Shown here: positions 55,284 to 64,000 of the stretch, one piece after another
How the letters are laid out: the number at the start of each line of letters is the position of its first letter
How positions within the stretch are numbered: position 1 is the stretch's first letter
From: JACMLD01 sp963705285
GTDB lineage: Bacteria > Bacteroidota > Bacteroidia > Chitinophagales > Chitinophagaceae
Assembly: GCA_963705285.1 (NCBI GenBank)
Contig: OY970066.1
Coordinates: 682,001 to 746,000 of the forward strand
Direction: 5' to 3'
Length of the DNA: 64,000 nucleotides
Position numbers and translations under genes: made by a program
Notes under the pieces: generated by a model
Database searches by the model: none
Told to the model about the DNA's origin: nothing
What the model saw: the letters and a program-made list of their open reading frames with translations, nothing else

Positions 55284-55318
55284 GCGCTGTTCGCATTTTC
55301 ACAATTTTACTTTTTTTG

Positions 55319-55349
55319 GTTGCGCTACTTTTATTTTATAAAGCGCAAC
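55319..55349 (+). promoter_or_regulatory. Dyad overlapping the GNAT gene promoter
   Basis: GTTGCGCT (55319-55326) and AGCGCAAC (55342-55349) are perfect 8-base inverted arms, and the -7 box TACTTTTA (55326-55333) lies between them. This is a good candidate repressor site. Confidence 0.5.
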
Positions 55350-55353
55350 TATT

Positions 55354-55752
55354 ATGAACCTCTTGTACAAAACAGATGTGTGGCCTTCAGCAGCACAGGT
55401 AATAGACCTGTATAACCATGCCGGCCTGCCGCGGCCTACCGGCGATGCAGAAAGAATACAGAAAATGTATAACAATTCTAACCTGGTAGTAACAGCCTGG
55501 TACAACGAACAATTGGTAGGGGTTTGCCGGTGTATTACAGATTGGGTATGGTGTTGTTACTTGTCTGACCTGGCAGTGGACCCGCAATACCAAAAAAATG
55601 GCGTGGGTAAACAATTAATTCAATTGGCCAAGGAAAAGGTGGGCGATGAAACAATGTTGTTACTGTTATCTGTGCCCTCGGCAATGAACTATTATCCAAA
55701 AATTGGTTTTGCAAAAGAAGACAGGGGCTTTATTATTAACCGAAAAAAATAG
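55354..55752 (+). CDS. GNAT family N-acetyltransferase
   Basis: 132 residues. The acetyl-CoA-binding motif is in LAVDPQYQKNGVGKQLIQLA (Q/RxxGxG/A form, here QKNGVG), followed by YYPKIGFAKEDRGFII. The substrate is unknown. It lies 7 bases upstream of the second DHFR-like gene. Confidence 0.88.
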   Translation: MNLLYKTDVWPSAAQVIDLYNHAGLPRPTGDAERIQKMYNNSNLVVTAWYNEQLVGVCRCITDWVWCCYLSDLAVDPQYQKNGVGKQLIQLAKEKVGDETMLLLLSVPSAMNYYPKIGFAKEDRGFIINRKK

Positions 55753-55759
55753 CGTTACA

Positions 55760-56323
55760 ATGAGAAAGATTGTATTAAACCTGGCCGTAACACTGGATGG
55801 ATATATTGAAGGACCCAATGGTGAGATTGACTGGTGCGCCACCATCAATAACGATGAAATGGGTGACGGTTCTGTGTTTGATCAATTTTTAGACAGTATA
55901 GATACCATTGTGTATGGCAGGGTGAGCTATGATCTTTGGGGCCAGTACCAGCCTGCAGCCGCAGCTCCCGACATAGAGAAAAAAATATGGGAAAAAGTAC
56001 ACAGCAAAAACAAGTTGGTGGTGTCTGCTACACCCACCCCTGACGGCAGGGCAAACTTTATCAGCCATGATATACCGGGTAGTATACGGGTAATGAAAAA
56101 CATGCCTGGCAAAGACATCTGGTGGTATGGAGGTTCGGGTATCATTACCAGTTTTATGAACGAGAGACTTGTTGACGCCTATTTGTTGGCAGTGTACCCG
56201 GTTATACTCGGGGCGGGTAAACCGTTGTTTACAGGCATTCAACAAAGGGTTAACCTGCAATTGACCGGCACCACTACTTCAGCGGCTGGCGTAACATTAT
56301 TAAGATATGAAAAAGCACAGTAA
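55760..56323 (+). CDS. Dihydrofolate reductase-like family protein (RibD C-terminal fold), copy 2
   Basis: 187 residues from ATG 55760; the longer frame overlaps the GNAT gene and is not needed. LAVTLDGYIEGPNGEIDW, DTIVYGRVSYDLW and YGGSGIITSFMNERLVDAY...PVILGAGKPLF fit the family. Same length as copy 1 but clearly diverged, so not a recent duplication. Confidence 0.85.
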   Translation: MRKIVLNLAVTLDGYIEGPNGEIDWCATINNDEMGDGSVFDQFLDSIDTIVYGRVSYDLWGQYQPAAAAPDIEKKIWEKVHSKNKLVVSATPTPDGRANFISHDIPGSIRVMKNMPGKDIWWYGGSGIITSFMNERLVDAYLLAVYPVILGAGKPLFTGIQQRVNLQLTGTTTSAAGVTLLRYEKAQ

Positions 56324-56567
56324 CCATTGTTGATGTGGATGCAGGGCACGATGGCAGCTGCATACTACTTTTGTGTTATTGCAATAAAATTGTTCGTAAA
56401 TATCTTCGCGTGGTTTTACAAGCCATCGCCGCTATCCCCGGTTTTGTGTTTACATCAAATTTTCGTTTCTTTAATTACGAGTTTCAAAACCGAAGAAAGG
56501 CATTTAATTCCGCAATACCCTGATTAGTGGTAACCTTATAATCACAAAAACTAAAATCAGGAACAGT

Positions 56568-58286
56568 ATGCAAAAAGTATTGCAACCATCTTTGATCATT
56601 TTATTGAATTTTATTTGGCCAATATTGTTTGCATGCAATAACAATGGTAAGCCCCCTTCAGATGATACCATTAAAGCAGTAAACTTAAAAAAAGGCGAAG
56701 TAATAGTATGCGGCCCGCCAGATAAACAATTTGGCCAGGTAAGCTTTGCCACTTCCTGCGGCGAAGACCTGAAGCAAGAATTTAACCTTGCCATTGCATT
56801 GCTGCATTCATTTGAATATGATGAGGCCGAAAAAGTATTCGCCAAAGTGATTGATAAAAACCCGGCCTGTGCAATGGCCTGGTGGGGTGTAGCCATGTCT
56901 AACTTTCATCCGCTGTGGGCACCGCCTACCCAGCCCGAACTACAGAAGGGCGCTAAAGCGATTTCCATTGCGCAATCATTGACTAAAAAATCGAAAGAAG
57001 AATCAGCATATATTGAGGCCCTTGCCCTATTTTATAAAGACATAGACAAAGCAGACCATCTTACACGCTGCCGCAGCTTTGAACAAGCCATGGAAAAAAT
57101 TCATGCTGCCAATCCCAAAGACATTGAAGCGGCTACCTTATATGCATTGTCATTAGATGGTGCTGCAGACCCTGCTGATAAAACATACGCGCGGCAAAAA
57201 AAAGCAGGCGATATTTTAATGGCATTGTACCCCAACCAACCTTATCACCCTGGCGTGGTTCATTACATTATTCACAGTTACGATTATCCGGAGTTGGCGA
57301 GCCAGGCGTTAACGGCAGCGCGCAAATATGCGTCTATAGCACCATCATCTGCCCATGCGCAACACATGCCCTCGCATATTTTTACCCGGCTGGGTTTGTG
57401 GGATGAATGCATCAGCTCAAACCTGGTGGCCACGGCTGCCGCAAAATGCTATGCAGAAAATACCGGTATCAAAGGCCACTGGGATGAAGAACTGCACGGG
57501 CTGGATTACCTTGAATATGCATACCTGCAACAGGGCAACAACAAACTGGCAAAAGAACAATACGATTACCTGAACGCCATCAAAGAAGTTCACCCGGTAA
57601 ACTTTAAAGTAGCGTATGCATTTGCGTCTATACCAGCGCGTTATGTGCTGGAAAACAAATTGTGGAAAGAGGCGGCCAACCTGCCATTGCACGATGGCAC
57701 GGTTGACTGGCAAAAATATCCCTGGCAAAAAGCCATTGTGGATTTTGCCCGGTTGCTGGGCGCTGTTCATACTAATAATACGCCTGCCGCTACCGCCGCA
57801 TTGAAAGAATTACAAACCAGTTACGATACACTTGTTGCACAGAAAGATTCGTATAAAGCCAACCAGGTAAAAATTCAACTCACTGCAGGCGAGGCTTGGA
57901 TAATGTTCAAAAAGGGCAATAATGATCAGGCCATTCAGCTTATGACAGCTGCGGCGGCTATGGAAGATAAAACGCAAAAACACCCTGTTACACCGGGTGA
58001 GGTAATACCTGCCAAAGAATTATTAGGAGATATGCTATTGCAAATGAACCGGCCGGCCGAAGCCCTGGCGGTTTATGAAGCAGATTTACAAACGCATCCC
58101 AACCGGTTCAATGCGCTGTACAATGCAGGTTTGGCGGCTGAAGCTGCTAAGAATCCCCAAAAGGCTACCGCATTTTATAAGCAGTTAACCGTTATAGCAA
58201 AGGATGCTGTTGCTGAAAGACCTGAACTGATACAGGCAAAAGCCTTCCTTAAAAAAACAACTACACTGGCAACGGCCAGCAGGTAA
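56568..58286 (+). CDS. Tetratricopeptide-repeat lipoprotein
   Basis: 572 residues. A signal ends at lipobox ILFAC (Cys23). CGPPDKQFGQVSF precedes TPR helices (FNLAIALLHSFEYDEAEKVFAKVIDKNPACAMAWWGVAMSN), and a C-terminal TPR pair (ALYNAGLAAEAAKNPQKATAFYKQLT). A conserved middle block has YHPGVVHYIIHSYD and AQHMPSHIF. A surface or periplasmic scaffolding protein; partner unknown. Confidence 0.85.
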   Translation: MQKVLQPSLIILLNFIWPILFACNNNGKPPSDDTIKAVNLKKGEVIVCGPPDKQFGQVSFATSCGEDLKQEFNLAIALLHSFEYDEAEKVFAKVIDKNPACAMAWWGVAMSNFHPLWAPPTQPELQKGAKAISIAQSLTKKSKEESAYIEALALFYKDIDKADHLTRCRSFEQAMEKIHAANPKDIEAATLYALSLDGAADPADKTYARQKKAGDILMALYPNQPYHPGVVHYIIHSYDYPELASQALTAARKYASIAPSSAHAQHMPSHIFTRLGLWDECISSNLVATAAAKCYAENTGIKGHWDEELHGLDYLEYAYLQQGNNKLAKEQYDYLNAIKEVHPVNFKVAYAFASIPARYVLENKLWKEAANLPLHDGTVDWQKYPWQKAIVDFARLLGAVHTNNTPAATAALKELQTSYDTLVAQKDSYKANQVKIQLTAGEAWIMFKKGNNDQAIQLMTAAAAMEDKTQKHPVTPGEVIPAKELLGDMLLQMNRPAEALAVYEADLQTHPNRFNALYNAGLAAEAAKNPQKATAFYKQLTVIAKDAVAERPELIQAKAFLKKTTTLATASR

Positions 58287-58452
58287 ATATGCATCATTGC
58301 GCTGCGTATTTTGCAAAACCAACTTTACGGCTTTTAATGCTATGGGTACAGTGTAGCATTTAAAGGCGATGAAATACACTTACCTGATAAAAAATTCACT
58401 ACATTCAAATTGCCAACCATTTAACACCCACTGCTGAAGCAACAGGTTATTT

Positions 58453-59550
58453 ATGTTATCGCCAAAAACCAAAAGAAATATCTTACAGATCATTCCTTTC
58501 GGGTTGTTGTGGTTGTTTTTCAGCACTGTGTACCTGTTACTGGAACGTGGCTTGCTGGGCAAATTAAACTACTATCCAGCAACCGGCAACCCGTACAATT
58601 TTAGCAGTAATGTTGCCATAACTCCGCTAACCGCCCTGATTACCGGGTTGCTGATGGGCATCATTGAAGTGCTTTATATTAATCAGGTGTTCATTCACAA
58701 AAGTTTTACTAAAAAGATCCTCTACAAATCTTTTATTTACCTGGTCATCATTTTGTTTTTTCTTATTGGCTTAACGCTCATCGGTAATAAAGCACAACTG
58801 CATACCAGCATTACTGATGCCAGGGTTTGGAATAATATGTGGCAATTCTTCATCAGCTTTTCATTTTGGAGTGTGGTGGTATTTATTGCCGCCATCATTG
58901 GTATATCGCTTTTTTATAACGAGGTAAGCAATAACCTGGGACATGCGGTACTAATCAATTTTTTTTCAGGCAAATACCATACACCTAAAGAAGAGGAAAG
59001 AATATTCATGTTCCTTGACATGAAATCATCTACTACCATTGCTGAGCACATCGGCCACCTTAAATATTTTGATATGCTCAGAACATATTATGCTGACCTT
59101 TCTGACCCTATAATTGCCCACTCAGGAGAAATTTACCAGTATGTGGGAGATGAAATTGTTGTATCATGGAAATTGGTCAACGGGCTTCAAAATAACAATT
59201 GCATCCGTTGTTTTTTTGCTATTAGGGAAGCCATTGCGCGGCAAGACAATAATTACCGGCAACAGTTTGGCATTACGCCGCAGTTTAAAGCGGGGTTTCA
59301 CCTGGGCAAAGTAACAACGGGAGAAATTGGTGTTATTAAAAAAGAAATCATCTTCACCGGCGATACATTAAATACAACGGCAAGGATACAGTCGCTGTGC
59401 AATGCATACCATACCGACATGCTGGTTTCAAACCATCTCCTGCAAAAGCTATCCCTGCCTTCACACACCCGAGTGACCCCATTAGGCGAAACAGAACTCC
59501 GGGGAAGAGATGAGAAAATAAAACTCTTTACCATTAGCCAGATAGATTAA
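58453..59550 (+). CDS. Membrane adenylate/guanylate cyclase (class III)
   Basis: 365 residues. Four membrane helices (about 10-30, 56-80, 94-111, 131-155) precede a cytoplasmic class III catalytic domain with both metal aspartates, Asp189 in FLDMKSST and Asp233 in YVGDEIVVSW, and GDTLNTTARI. It should make cyclic AMP or GMP. Substrate-determining residues cannot be assigned by eye. The nearest neighbour downstream is the ECF sigma gene. Confidence 0.88.
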   Translation: MLSPKTKRNILQIIPFGLLWLFFSTVYLLLERGLLGKLNYYPATGNPYNFSSNVAITPLTALITGLLMGIIEVLYINQVFIHKSFTKKILYKSFIYLVIILFFLIGLTLIGNKAQLHTSITDARVWNNMWQFFISFSFWSVVVFIAAIIGISLFYNEVSNNLGHAVLINFFSGKYHTPKEEERIFMFLDMKSSTTIAEHIGHLKYFDMLRTYYADLSDPIIAHSGEIYQYVGDEIVVSWKLVNGLQNNNCIRCFFAIREAIARQDNNYRQQFGITPQFKAGFHLGKVTTGEIGVIKKEIIFTGDTLNTTARIQSLCNAYHTDMLVSNHLLQKLSLPSHTRVTPLGETELRGRDEKIKLFTISQID

Positions 59551-59712
59551 ATGACAACTATCGGGCGGCAGAAAAGGACGCCGCACCCAATTTATCCCAC
59601 TGTTGGATGGAGCAATTCGATGAAATCGAAAAAAAAAACGGGTGAACCTGTGATTTTTTAAAGACGGCTGCGAATAATATTGTAAGCAAACAGTAAAACA
59701 GATAACCTGACC

Positions 59713-60222
59713 ATGCATGCTGCCGGCCATCAAGCAATATTTTTAGATGTTATCAATACCCATAAGGGCATTGTTTACAAAATTGCCAATGCTTATTGTG
59801 CAGACGCAGAAGACAGGAAAGACCTGGTACAGGAAATTATCATTCAGTTATGGAAGTCGTTTTCTAAATATGATGCGCAATACAGATATTCCACCTGGAT
59901 TTACCGCATTGCATTAAACACAGCCATCTCTTTTTACCGGAAAGAAAAACACAGGAAAGCCGTGACCTATCCGTTTTCAGACGATCTGCTACAGTGGGCA
60001 GATGCTGGCTACAACCCTCAAAAAGATAACCAGCTGGGGATGCTGCAACAATTTATTGCATCATTAAAAGACCTCGACAAGGCCCTGATGTTACTTTACC
60101 TCGAAGAAAAAAGCCTGAAAGAAATAGCCGCTATTATGGAACTATCGGTAACCAATGTGGCTACAAAAATTGGCCGGATCAAAAAAAAATTACACCAAAA
60201 ATTTCTAACCATACAAAACTAA
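59713..60222 (+). CDS. ECF-type RNA polymerase sigma factor
   Basis: 169 residues with region 2 (DRKDLVQEIIIQLWKSFSKYD, YSTWIYRIALNTAISFYRK) and region 4 (LMLLYLEEKSLKEIAAIMELSVTNVATKIGRIKKKL). It should direct RNA polymerase to a small set of promoters. The next gene starts 4 bases after its stop and is the likely regulator. Confidence 0.92.
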   Translation: MHAAGHQAIFLDVINTHKGIVYKIANAYCADAEDRKDLVQEIIIQLWKSFSKYDAQYRYSTWIYRIALNTAISFYRKEKHRKAVTYPFSDDLLQWADAGYNPQKDNQLGMLQQFIASLKDLDKALMLLYLEEKSLKEIAAIMELSVTNVATKIGRIKKKLHQKFLTIQN

Positions 60223-60226
60223 TACC

Positions 60227-60889
60227 ATGGAAGACAAAAGAATTATTGCACTCTGGCAATCTTATACGCAAAAGCTTGACGAAAACCTGGCGCTCAACAA
60301 ACAAAATACCATCGCTATTACCCAAATGAAAGTGGGTTCTTTACTGGCGTCTATGAAACCCATAAAAGTGATCACGATTATTGCCGGCCTTATGTGGGTG
60401 GGTTTTATAGATACGATTATCATTGGTGTTTTTCACCTGGCAAATCCATTTTTTCTTGTGTCGGCCATTGCACAGGTATTGCTTACCAAACTGGCCATTG
60501 GCATTTATGTCTACCAATTAATATTGATTCACCAGGCAGATGTTACCGAACCCGTGTTGGCTACCCAGGAAAAATTAGCCCGTTTGCGGGTAAGCACCCT
60601 GTGGATACCGCGACTATTATTTCTGCAACTGCCGTTATGGACTACATTTTACTGGAACGCCTCTATGCTCATCAATGGAAATATTTTTCTGTACCTATTG
60701 CAGGCAGTGGTTACGCTGTCATTTACTTACTTGGCTGTTTGGCTGTTCGTGCACATCAAATATGAAAACAGACATCAGCAATGGTTCCGCCTACTATTCA
60801 ACGGAATCGAATGGGCGCTACTAATGAAATCGGCCGCGCTATTGGAAGAGCTTGCTGAGTACAGAAAGGAAGAAAAAGCAGTTCATTAG
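60227..60889 (+). CDS. Four-helix membrane protein, possible anti-sigma partner
   Basis: 220 residues. A soluble N-terminal 40 residues is followed by hydrophobic segments at about 46-66, 68-100, 123-145 and 148-172 and a charged C-terminal tail. It has no zinc-binding anti-sigma (ZAS) motif. Being 4 bases downstream of an ECF sigma gene, it is inferred to hold or sense for the sigma factor. No known family is recognised. Confidence 0.7.
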   Translation: MEDKRIIALWQSYTQKLDENLALNKQNTIAITQMKVGSLLASMKPIKVITIIAGLMWVGFIDTIIIGVFHLANPFFLVSAIAQVLLTKLAIGIYVYQLILIHQADVTEPVLATQEKLARLRVSTLWIPRLLFLQLPLWTTFYWNASMLINGNIFLYLLQAVVTLSFTYLAVWLFVHIKYENRHQQWFRLLFNGIEWALLMKSAALLEELAEYRKEEKAVH

Positions 60890-60935
60890 TTGCCGGCATG
60901 GTCAAGTCTTTACGTCGCACGTATGAACACCGCCA

Positions 60936-61346
60936 TTAAAAAATTACCAGTATAGCGGCAATACAAAAAAAACAGGCAGTAACCAGCAAGCCTTTAAATG
61001 GAATACTAAACCAGTACTTTTTTGCCAGCCACAGATAGAACAATATGACTATGCTATTCAGCAATAAAAATGCAGGCCGGGCAACCAAATCAAAGTACCA
61101 AATAGCTGCCGCCAGGTTAATGATACCAATGTATAAAACACCCATGCTATGGCTGGCGTTGAAACCAATCCAGGCTTTCCACATAGTGGTTTGTTTGGTG
61201 AGTATGGGAAACGCGGTTTCCATTTCCGCTTGCAACGATTGATTACGGCTTGAAAACTTATTGGTAAAAAAAGTATACAACAAATGAATAGTGCCTAAAA
61301 CTATTAAAGGTATGGAGCCTGCTATCCAGAAATATTTTTCTATCAT
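60936..61346 (-). CDS. Conserved four-helix membrane protein, unknown function
   Basis: 136 residues with about four hydrophobic segments. WIGFNASHSMGVLYIGIINLA is the most distinctive block and occurs in small membrane proteins of similar size in other phyla. No function can be given. It is convergent with the sigma operon and 35 bases downstream of the LytTR regulator gene. Confidence 0.75.
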   Translation of the reverse strand: MIEKYFWIAGSIPLIVLGTIHLLYTFFTNKFSSRNQSLQAEMETAFPILTKQTTMWKAWIGFNASHSMGVLYIGIINLAAAIWYFDLVARPAFLLLNSIVILFYLWLAKKYWFSIPFKGLLVTACFFCIAAILVIF

Positions 61347-61381
61347 AAGATGCTTTTGCTTGGTTTGTTTTCCAACCGGCG

Positions 61382-62131
61382 CTAAAACTTTGAAAACAAC
61401 TCTAGAAAGGCCTGCTTTTTAGTGCGCGATATGCTTACCATGGTATCATCATCCATCATTACGTAACCGCCCTCTCCACGTACAAACTTTTTAATATGGT
61501 TGAGGTTGATAAGGTAAGAATTATGAATGCGGTAGAAATCAGGTCCTGCCAGTGTTTCATCAATTTCCTTCATTGTTTTTGATACAAGAATTTTATTACC
61601 ACCCGCCATTTTTACGTGAGTATAGTTATTATCAGACTCGCAATAGATAATGTCTTTGGTGTCAGCAAAAAGCATTCCGTAAGAAGTTGTTAGGGCAATG
61701 CGTGTAATGGTTTGGCTTTCGCGGTTGTGTACGCTTTGCAGCAACAATTCCATTTGCTCTTTTAATGGAGGCGTTCTGGATGTTTCAATGCGCCGTATGG
61801 TTTCTTTGAGATCGTCTGCATCCACCGGCTTCAGCAGGTAATTCAATGCACTGTACCGGAAGGCGCGTATCGCAAATTGATGATAGGCGGTTACAAAAAC
61901 CACGTCAAAAAATAATTTGTCAAATTTCTCCAGCATATCAAACCCATTCATATTTGGCATTTCAACATCAAGAAAAACCACATCTGGCCGGTAATGGTTG
62001 ATGGCGCTGATGCCTTGCTCCGCACTATGGCATATCGCGGCTATTTGCACTTGCGGGCAATGCGTTTTTAGCAACATTTCCATTACTTCAAGACTATCGG
62101 CCTCATCATCTATTAAAATACAACGTATCAT
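61382..62131 (-). CDS. LytTR-type response regulator
   Basis: 249 residues. Receiver domain with phospho-acceptor Asp55 in VVFLDVEM, and Lys in YLLKPVDA. The C-terminal LytTR DNA-binding domain shows DIIYCESDNNYTHVKM and FYRIHNSYLINLNHIKKFVRGEGGYV. Pairs with the LytS kinase 13 bases upstream on the same strand. Confidence 0.93.
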   Translation of the reverse strand: MIRCILIDDEADSLEVMEMLLKTHCPQVQIAAICHSAEQGISAINHYRPDVVFLDVEMPNMNGFDMLEKFDKLFFDVVFVTAYHQFAIRAFRYSALNYLLKPVDADDLKETIRRIETSRTPPLKEQMELLLQSVHNRESQTITRIALTTSYGMLFADTKDIIYCESDNNYTHVKMAGGNKILVSKTMKEIDETLAGPDFYRIHNSYLINLNHIKKFVRGEGGYVMMDDDTMVSISRTKKQAFLELFSKF

Positions 62132-62144
62132 GATTATGCTTTTT

Positions 62145-63311
62145 TCAGATTGGAATGGTTAAAATCACTTTTGTGCCGGCTGCATCACCATTGATTATTT
62201 CCAGGTCAATGATCTGTATGCTTGCATTAAGTGCAGTATATTTATTAAGCATGGTTATTCTTTCTTCGGTTAGTTTCATGCCCAAAGATTTATTGGTAGT
62301 AGCAGATTTACTTTTCAACTGGTTGGCCCTTTTGCGGCCGATACCATTGTCTTCAACAGTACATTTTAGCAGGTTATCAGAAGTAGTGGTGACCGATATC
62401 TGCAATCGGCCTCCACTTTCTTTGTGCAGTAAGCCGTGCCAGATGGCATTTTCTACGTATGGCTGAATAATCAATGGCGGAACCTGCAGGGTGCTGGTAT
62501 TAACATGGTCATCTACAGTTATTTCATACACAAATTTATTGGTAAAACGGAGCGATTCCATTTCCACGTACAACCGCAGTGCCTCCAGTTCGTCTGAGAG
62601 CGCTACTTCGCTGCTGTTGGAATTATCCAGAATCAGCCTGATCAGTTTTGCAAACCGTGTAAGGTAGCGGGAGGCATTGGCCGGCTCGTTTTTAAGAATG
62701 TATTTATTGATGGAGTTAAGCGAGTTAAAAATAAAATGTGGATTCATCTGCGCCCTTAAAGCCCTCATTTCAATTGCTGCCTGTTCCTGTTTTATTTGTA
62801 CCAGCTCCATTTCTGTATTTCGTTTTGCCTCTTCGGCTTTTGCTTTTTCTTCTACAGATGTTTGCCATTGTCTGAAAAAGAAACCGGCTGCCACTCCCAC
62901 GTTCATTAATACAATCACCACAAAAAGCAGGATGCCGGTAAGTGCAATAAACTGGTTGGAAAAAAATGAAGGCAGCGATGTTCTTACCAGCGCATACAAC
63001 AACCAAACCGGCGGCACCAAAATAACAAGCGAAGCCATAATCTGAACAAAAACGCGCCTGGCAAAACTTCTGTTATAGGCCAGCCGTTTATCAAGCACCG
63101 CAGCAATACCCCTGATGGTATACCAGTAAAACAATAGCAGGAGATACTGAAAAACCATCCACAATACGTGTACCACCACCGCCAGCTCTGGCATGTAGAT
63201 ATAGCGTACCATGCCGGTGAGCAGCGTGAAAAGCAGGAATCCCGCAAAAGGCACATATTTCCAGTGCATAGTTAGTTTGTTTTGCATTAACCGGCTTGCC
63301 GTTTTAGCCAT
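62145..63311 (-). CDS. LytS-type sensor histidine kinase
   Basis: Up to 388 residues; ATG codons at 63311, 63287 and 63269 are all possible. A -7-like TACTTTA ends only a few bases before 63311, which favours 63287 or 63269. Four membrane helices are followed by a coiled-coil and the His_kinase domain with ALRAQMNPHFIFNSLNSINK and an HATPase (PPLIIQPYVENAIWHGL, EDNGIGRKRA). Signals to the LytTR regulator. Confidence 0.93.
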   Translation of the reverse strand: MAKTASRLMQNKLTMHWKYVPFAGFLLFTLLTGMVRYIYMPELAVVVHVLWMVFQYLLLLFYWYTIRGIAAVLDKRLAYNRSFARRVFVQIMASLVILVPPVWLLYALVRTSLPSFFSNQFIALTGILLFVVIVLMNVGVAAGFFFRQWQTSVEEKAKAEEAKRNTEMELVQIKQEQAAIEMRALRAQMNPHFIFNSLNSINKYILKNEPANASRYLTRFAKLIRLILDNSNSSEVALSDELEALRLYVEMESLRFTNKFVYEITVDDHVNTSTLQVPPLIIQPYVENAIWHGLLHKESGGRLQISVTTTSDNLLKCTVEDNGIGRKRANQLKSKSATTNKSLGMKLTEERITMLNKYTALNASIQIIDLEIINGDAAGTKVILTIPI

Positions 63312-63473
63312 TCACTAAAGTAAGGCCATCACTTTTACTGGCCATCAATTAATGAGCAAACGGCACAGCGCATGAGTGATTGGCACCAACAACCGTAAAT
63401 GGTTGGCCGCCGTTATCGCCGGCCACCTCTTTGAACCACTTTGCCGTATATTTATCTTCTATTTATTTGCTGC

Positions 63474-64000
63474 ATGCAGAATACGCCAATGCCTCCTCAA
63501 CAGACACCGCCGCCCGTTAAAAACGATACCGCATGGCGTATAAAAGCCGTATTGGGTGGCTCGGCCGGCAACTTGGTAGAGTGGTACGACTGGTATACCT
63601 ACTCTGCGTTCTCCCTATATTTTGCCGCTACATTTTTTCCCGGTAGCAGTGCAACCGCACAGCTTATTAATACCGCCGGTATTTTTGCTGTTGGATTTTT
63701 AATGCGGCCTTTTGGTGGATTTCTTTTTGGAAAACTGGCCGATAAAAAAGGACGCAAAGGCGCCATGACACTTTCTGTTTTATTGATGTCGTTTGGCTCT
63801 TTGCTTATTGCCATTTTACCCGGCTACCAGTCTATTGGCATTGCCGCTCCGTTGTTGTTGCTGGTGGCCCGCCTGTTGCAGGGTTTAAGCGTGGGTGGAG
63901 AATACGGCACATCTGCCACCTACCTAAGCGAAGTGGCCACACCGGCACGTCGTGGTTTTTATTCAAGCTTTCAATATGTTACACTGATAGGCGGCCAGCT
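63474..64000 (+). CDS. MHS-family MFS transporter, N-terminal part (3' truncated by window)
   Basis: The first 175 residues of a major-facilitator transporter. The metabolite:H+ symporter (MHS) marks are NLVEWYDWYTYS near the N-terminus, the loop motif GKLADKKGRKGAM, and RLLQGLSVGGEYGTSATYLSE. Family members carry alpha-ketoglutarate, citrate or proline/betaine. The frame runs off the end. Divergent from the LytS gene. Confidence 0.88.
   Translation, partial: MQNTPMPPQQTPPPVKNDTAWRIKAVLGGSAGNLVEWYDWYTYSAFSLYFAATFFPGSSATAQLINTAGIFAVGFLMRPFGGFLFGKLADKKGRKGAMTLSVLLMSFGSLLIAILPGYQSIGIAAPLLLLVARLLQGLSVGGEYGTSATYLSEVATPARRGFYSSFQYVTLIGGQ

Noticed and set aside
1..64000. tRNA or rRNA genes
   Set aside because: I looked for the T-arm consensus GGTTCRAATCC and for 16S/23S landmarks in the intergenic regions and found none.

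Overview
This 64 kb window is chromosomal DNA from a member of the Bacteroidota, most likely family Chitinophagaceae (Chitinophaga/Niastella/Ferruginibacter type). The evidence is a SusC/SusD pair with a partner HExxH lipoprotein and a DUF4302 lipoprotein, many lipoproteins and large outer-membrane beta-barrels, several Bacteroidota-restricted small families (DUF4834, DUF4920, IPExxxVDY-like, GxxExxY), and promoters of the Bacteroidota type (TTTG, about 19 bases, TAnnTTTG). The clearest of these promoters lie before an aminotransferase gene at 10.8 kb and a GIY-YIG gene at 54 kb. I see no rRNA, tRNA, transposase, phage gene or CRISPR array. The window is mostly core chromosome with repeat-rich intergenic islands.

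Layout. 0-9 kb: the end of an LptB-like ATPase with an unusual C-terminal extension, a GH3-family enzyme, FabG, an AlkA-type glycosylase, then a small phenylacetate-type module (enoyl-CoA hydratase, GxxExxY protein, PaaZ), adenylate kinase and an MsrB lipoprotein. 8.9-9.9 kb: a gene-free array of tandem and hairpin-forming repeats. 9.9-16.3 kb: YceI, a PLP aminotransferase, two small genes including a 44-residue lipoprotein, a MurG-like glycosyltransferase, a SixA-like phosphatase and a long amidophosphoribosyltransferase paralogue. 16.4-20.9 kb: a LuxR-type response regulator and a multi-PAS histidine kinase. 21-27.6 kb: a SurA-like isomerase, then the rimP-nusA-infB operon, all leftward.

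28-35.4 kb: a four-gene leftward operon encoding SusC, SusD, an HExxH metallohydrolase lipoprotein and a DUF4302 lipoprotein, which looks like a nutrient-uptake locus of unknown substrate. 35.8-43.4 kb: a HAD phosphatase, a TonB-receptor-like barrel with a glycine/proline-rich insert, and a SWIM/SNF2 helicase. 43.8-50.5 kb: an M28 peptidase with PDZ domain, small conserved proteins, pterin carbinolamine dehydratase, a cysteine-rich tandem-repeat secreted protein divergent from a heptaheme cytochrome c lipoprotein, and DUF1415. 50.5-51.1 kb: a REP-like inverted-repeat cluster and an orphan two-hairpin/terminator structure just before recA.

51.1-64 kb: recA, two dihydrofolate-reductase-like proteins, a Tat-exported metallo-beta-lactamase-fold protein, GIY-YIG, AraC and GNAT proteins, a TPR lipoprotein, a membrane guanylate/adenylate cyclase, an ECF sigma factor with a four-helix membrane partner, a LytTR/LytS two-component pair and the start of an MHS-type MFS transporter.

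The least explained items are the nested repeat array at 9-10 kb, the cluster and candidate RNA before recA, the 113-residue cysteine repeats beside the multiheme cytochrome, and the LptB extension. All functional names come from reading motifs by eye; no database search was possible.
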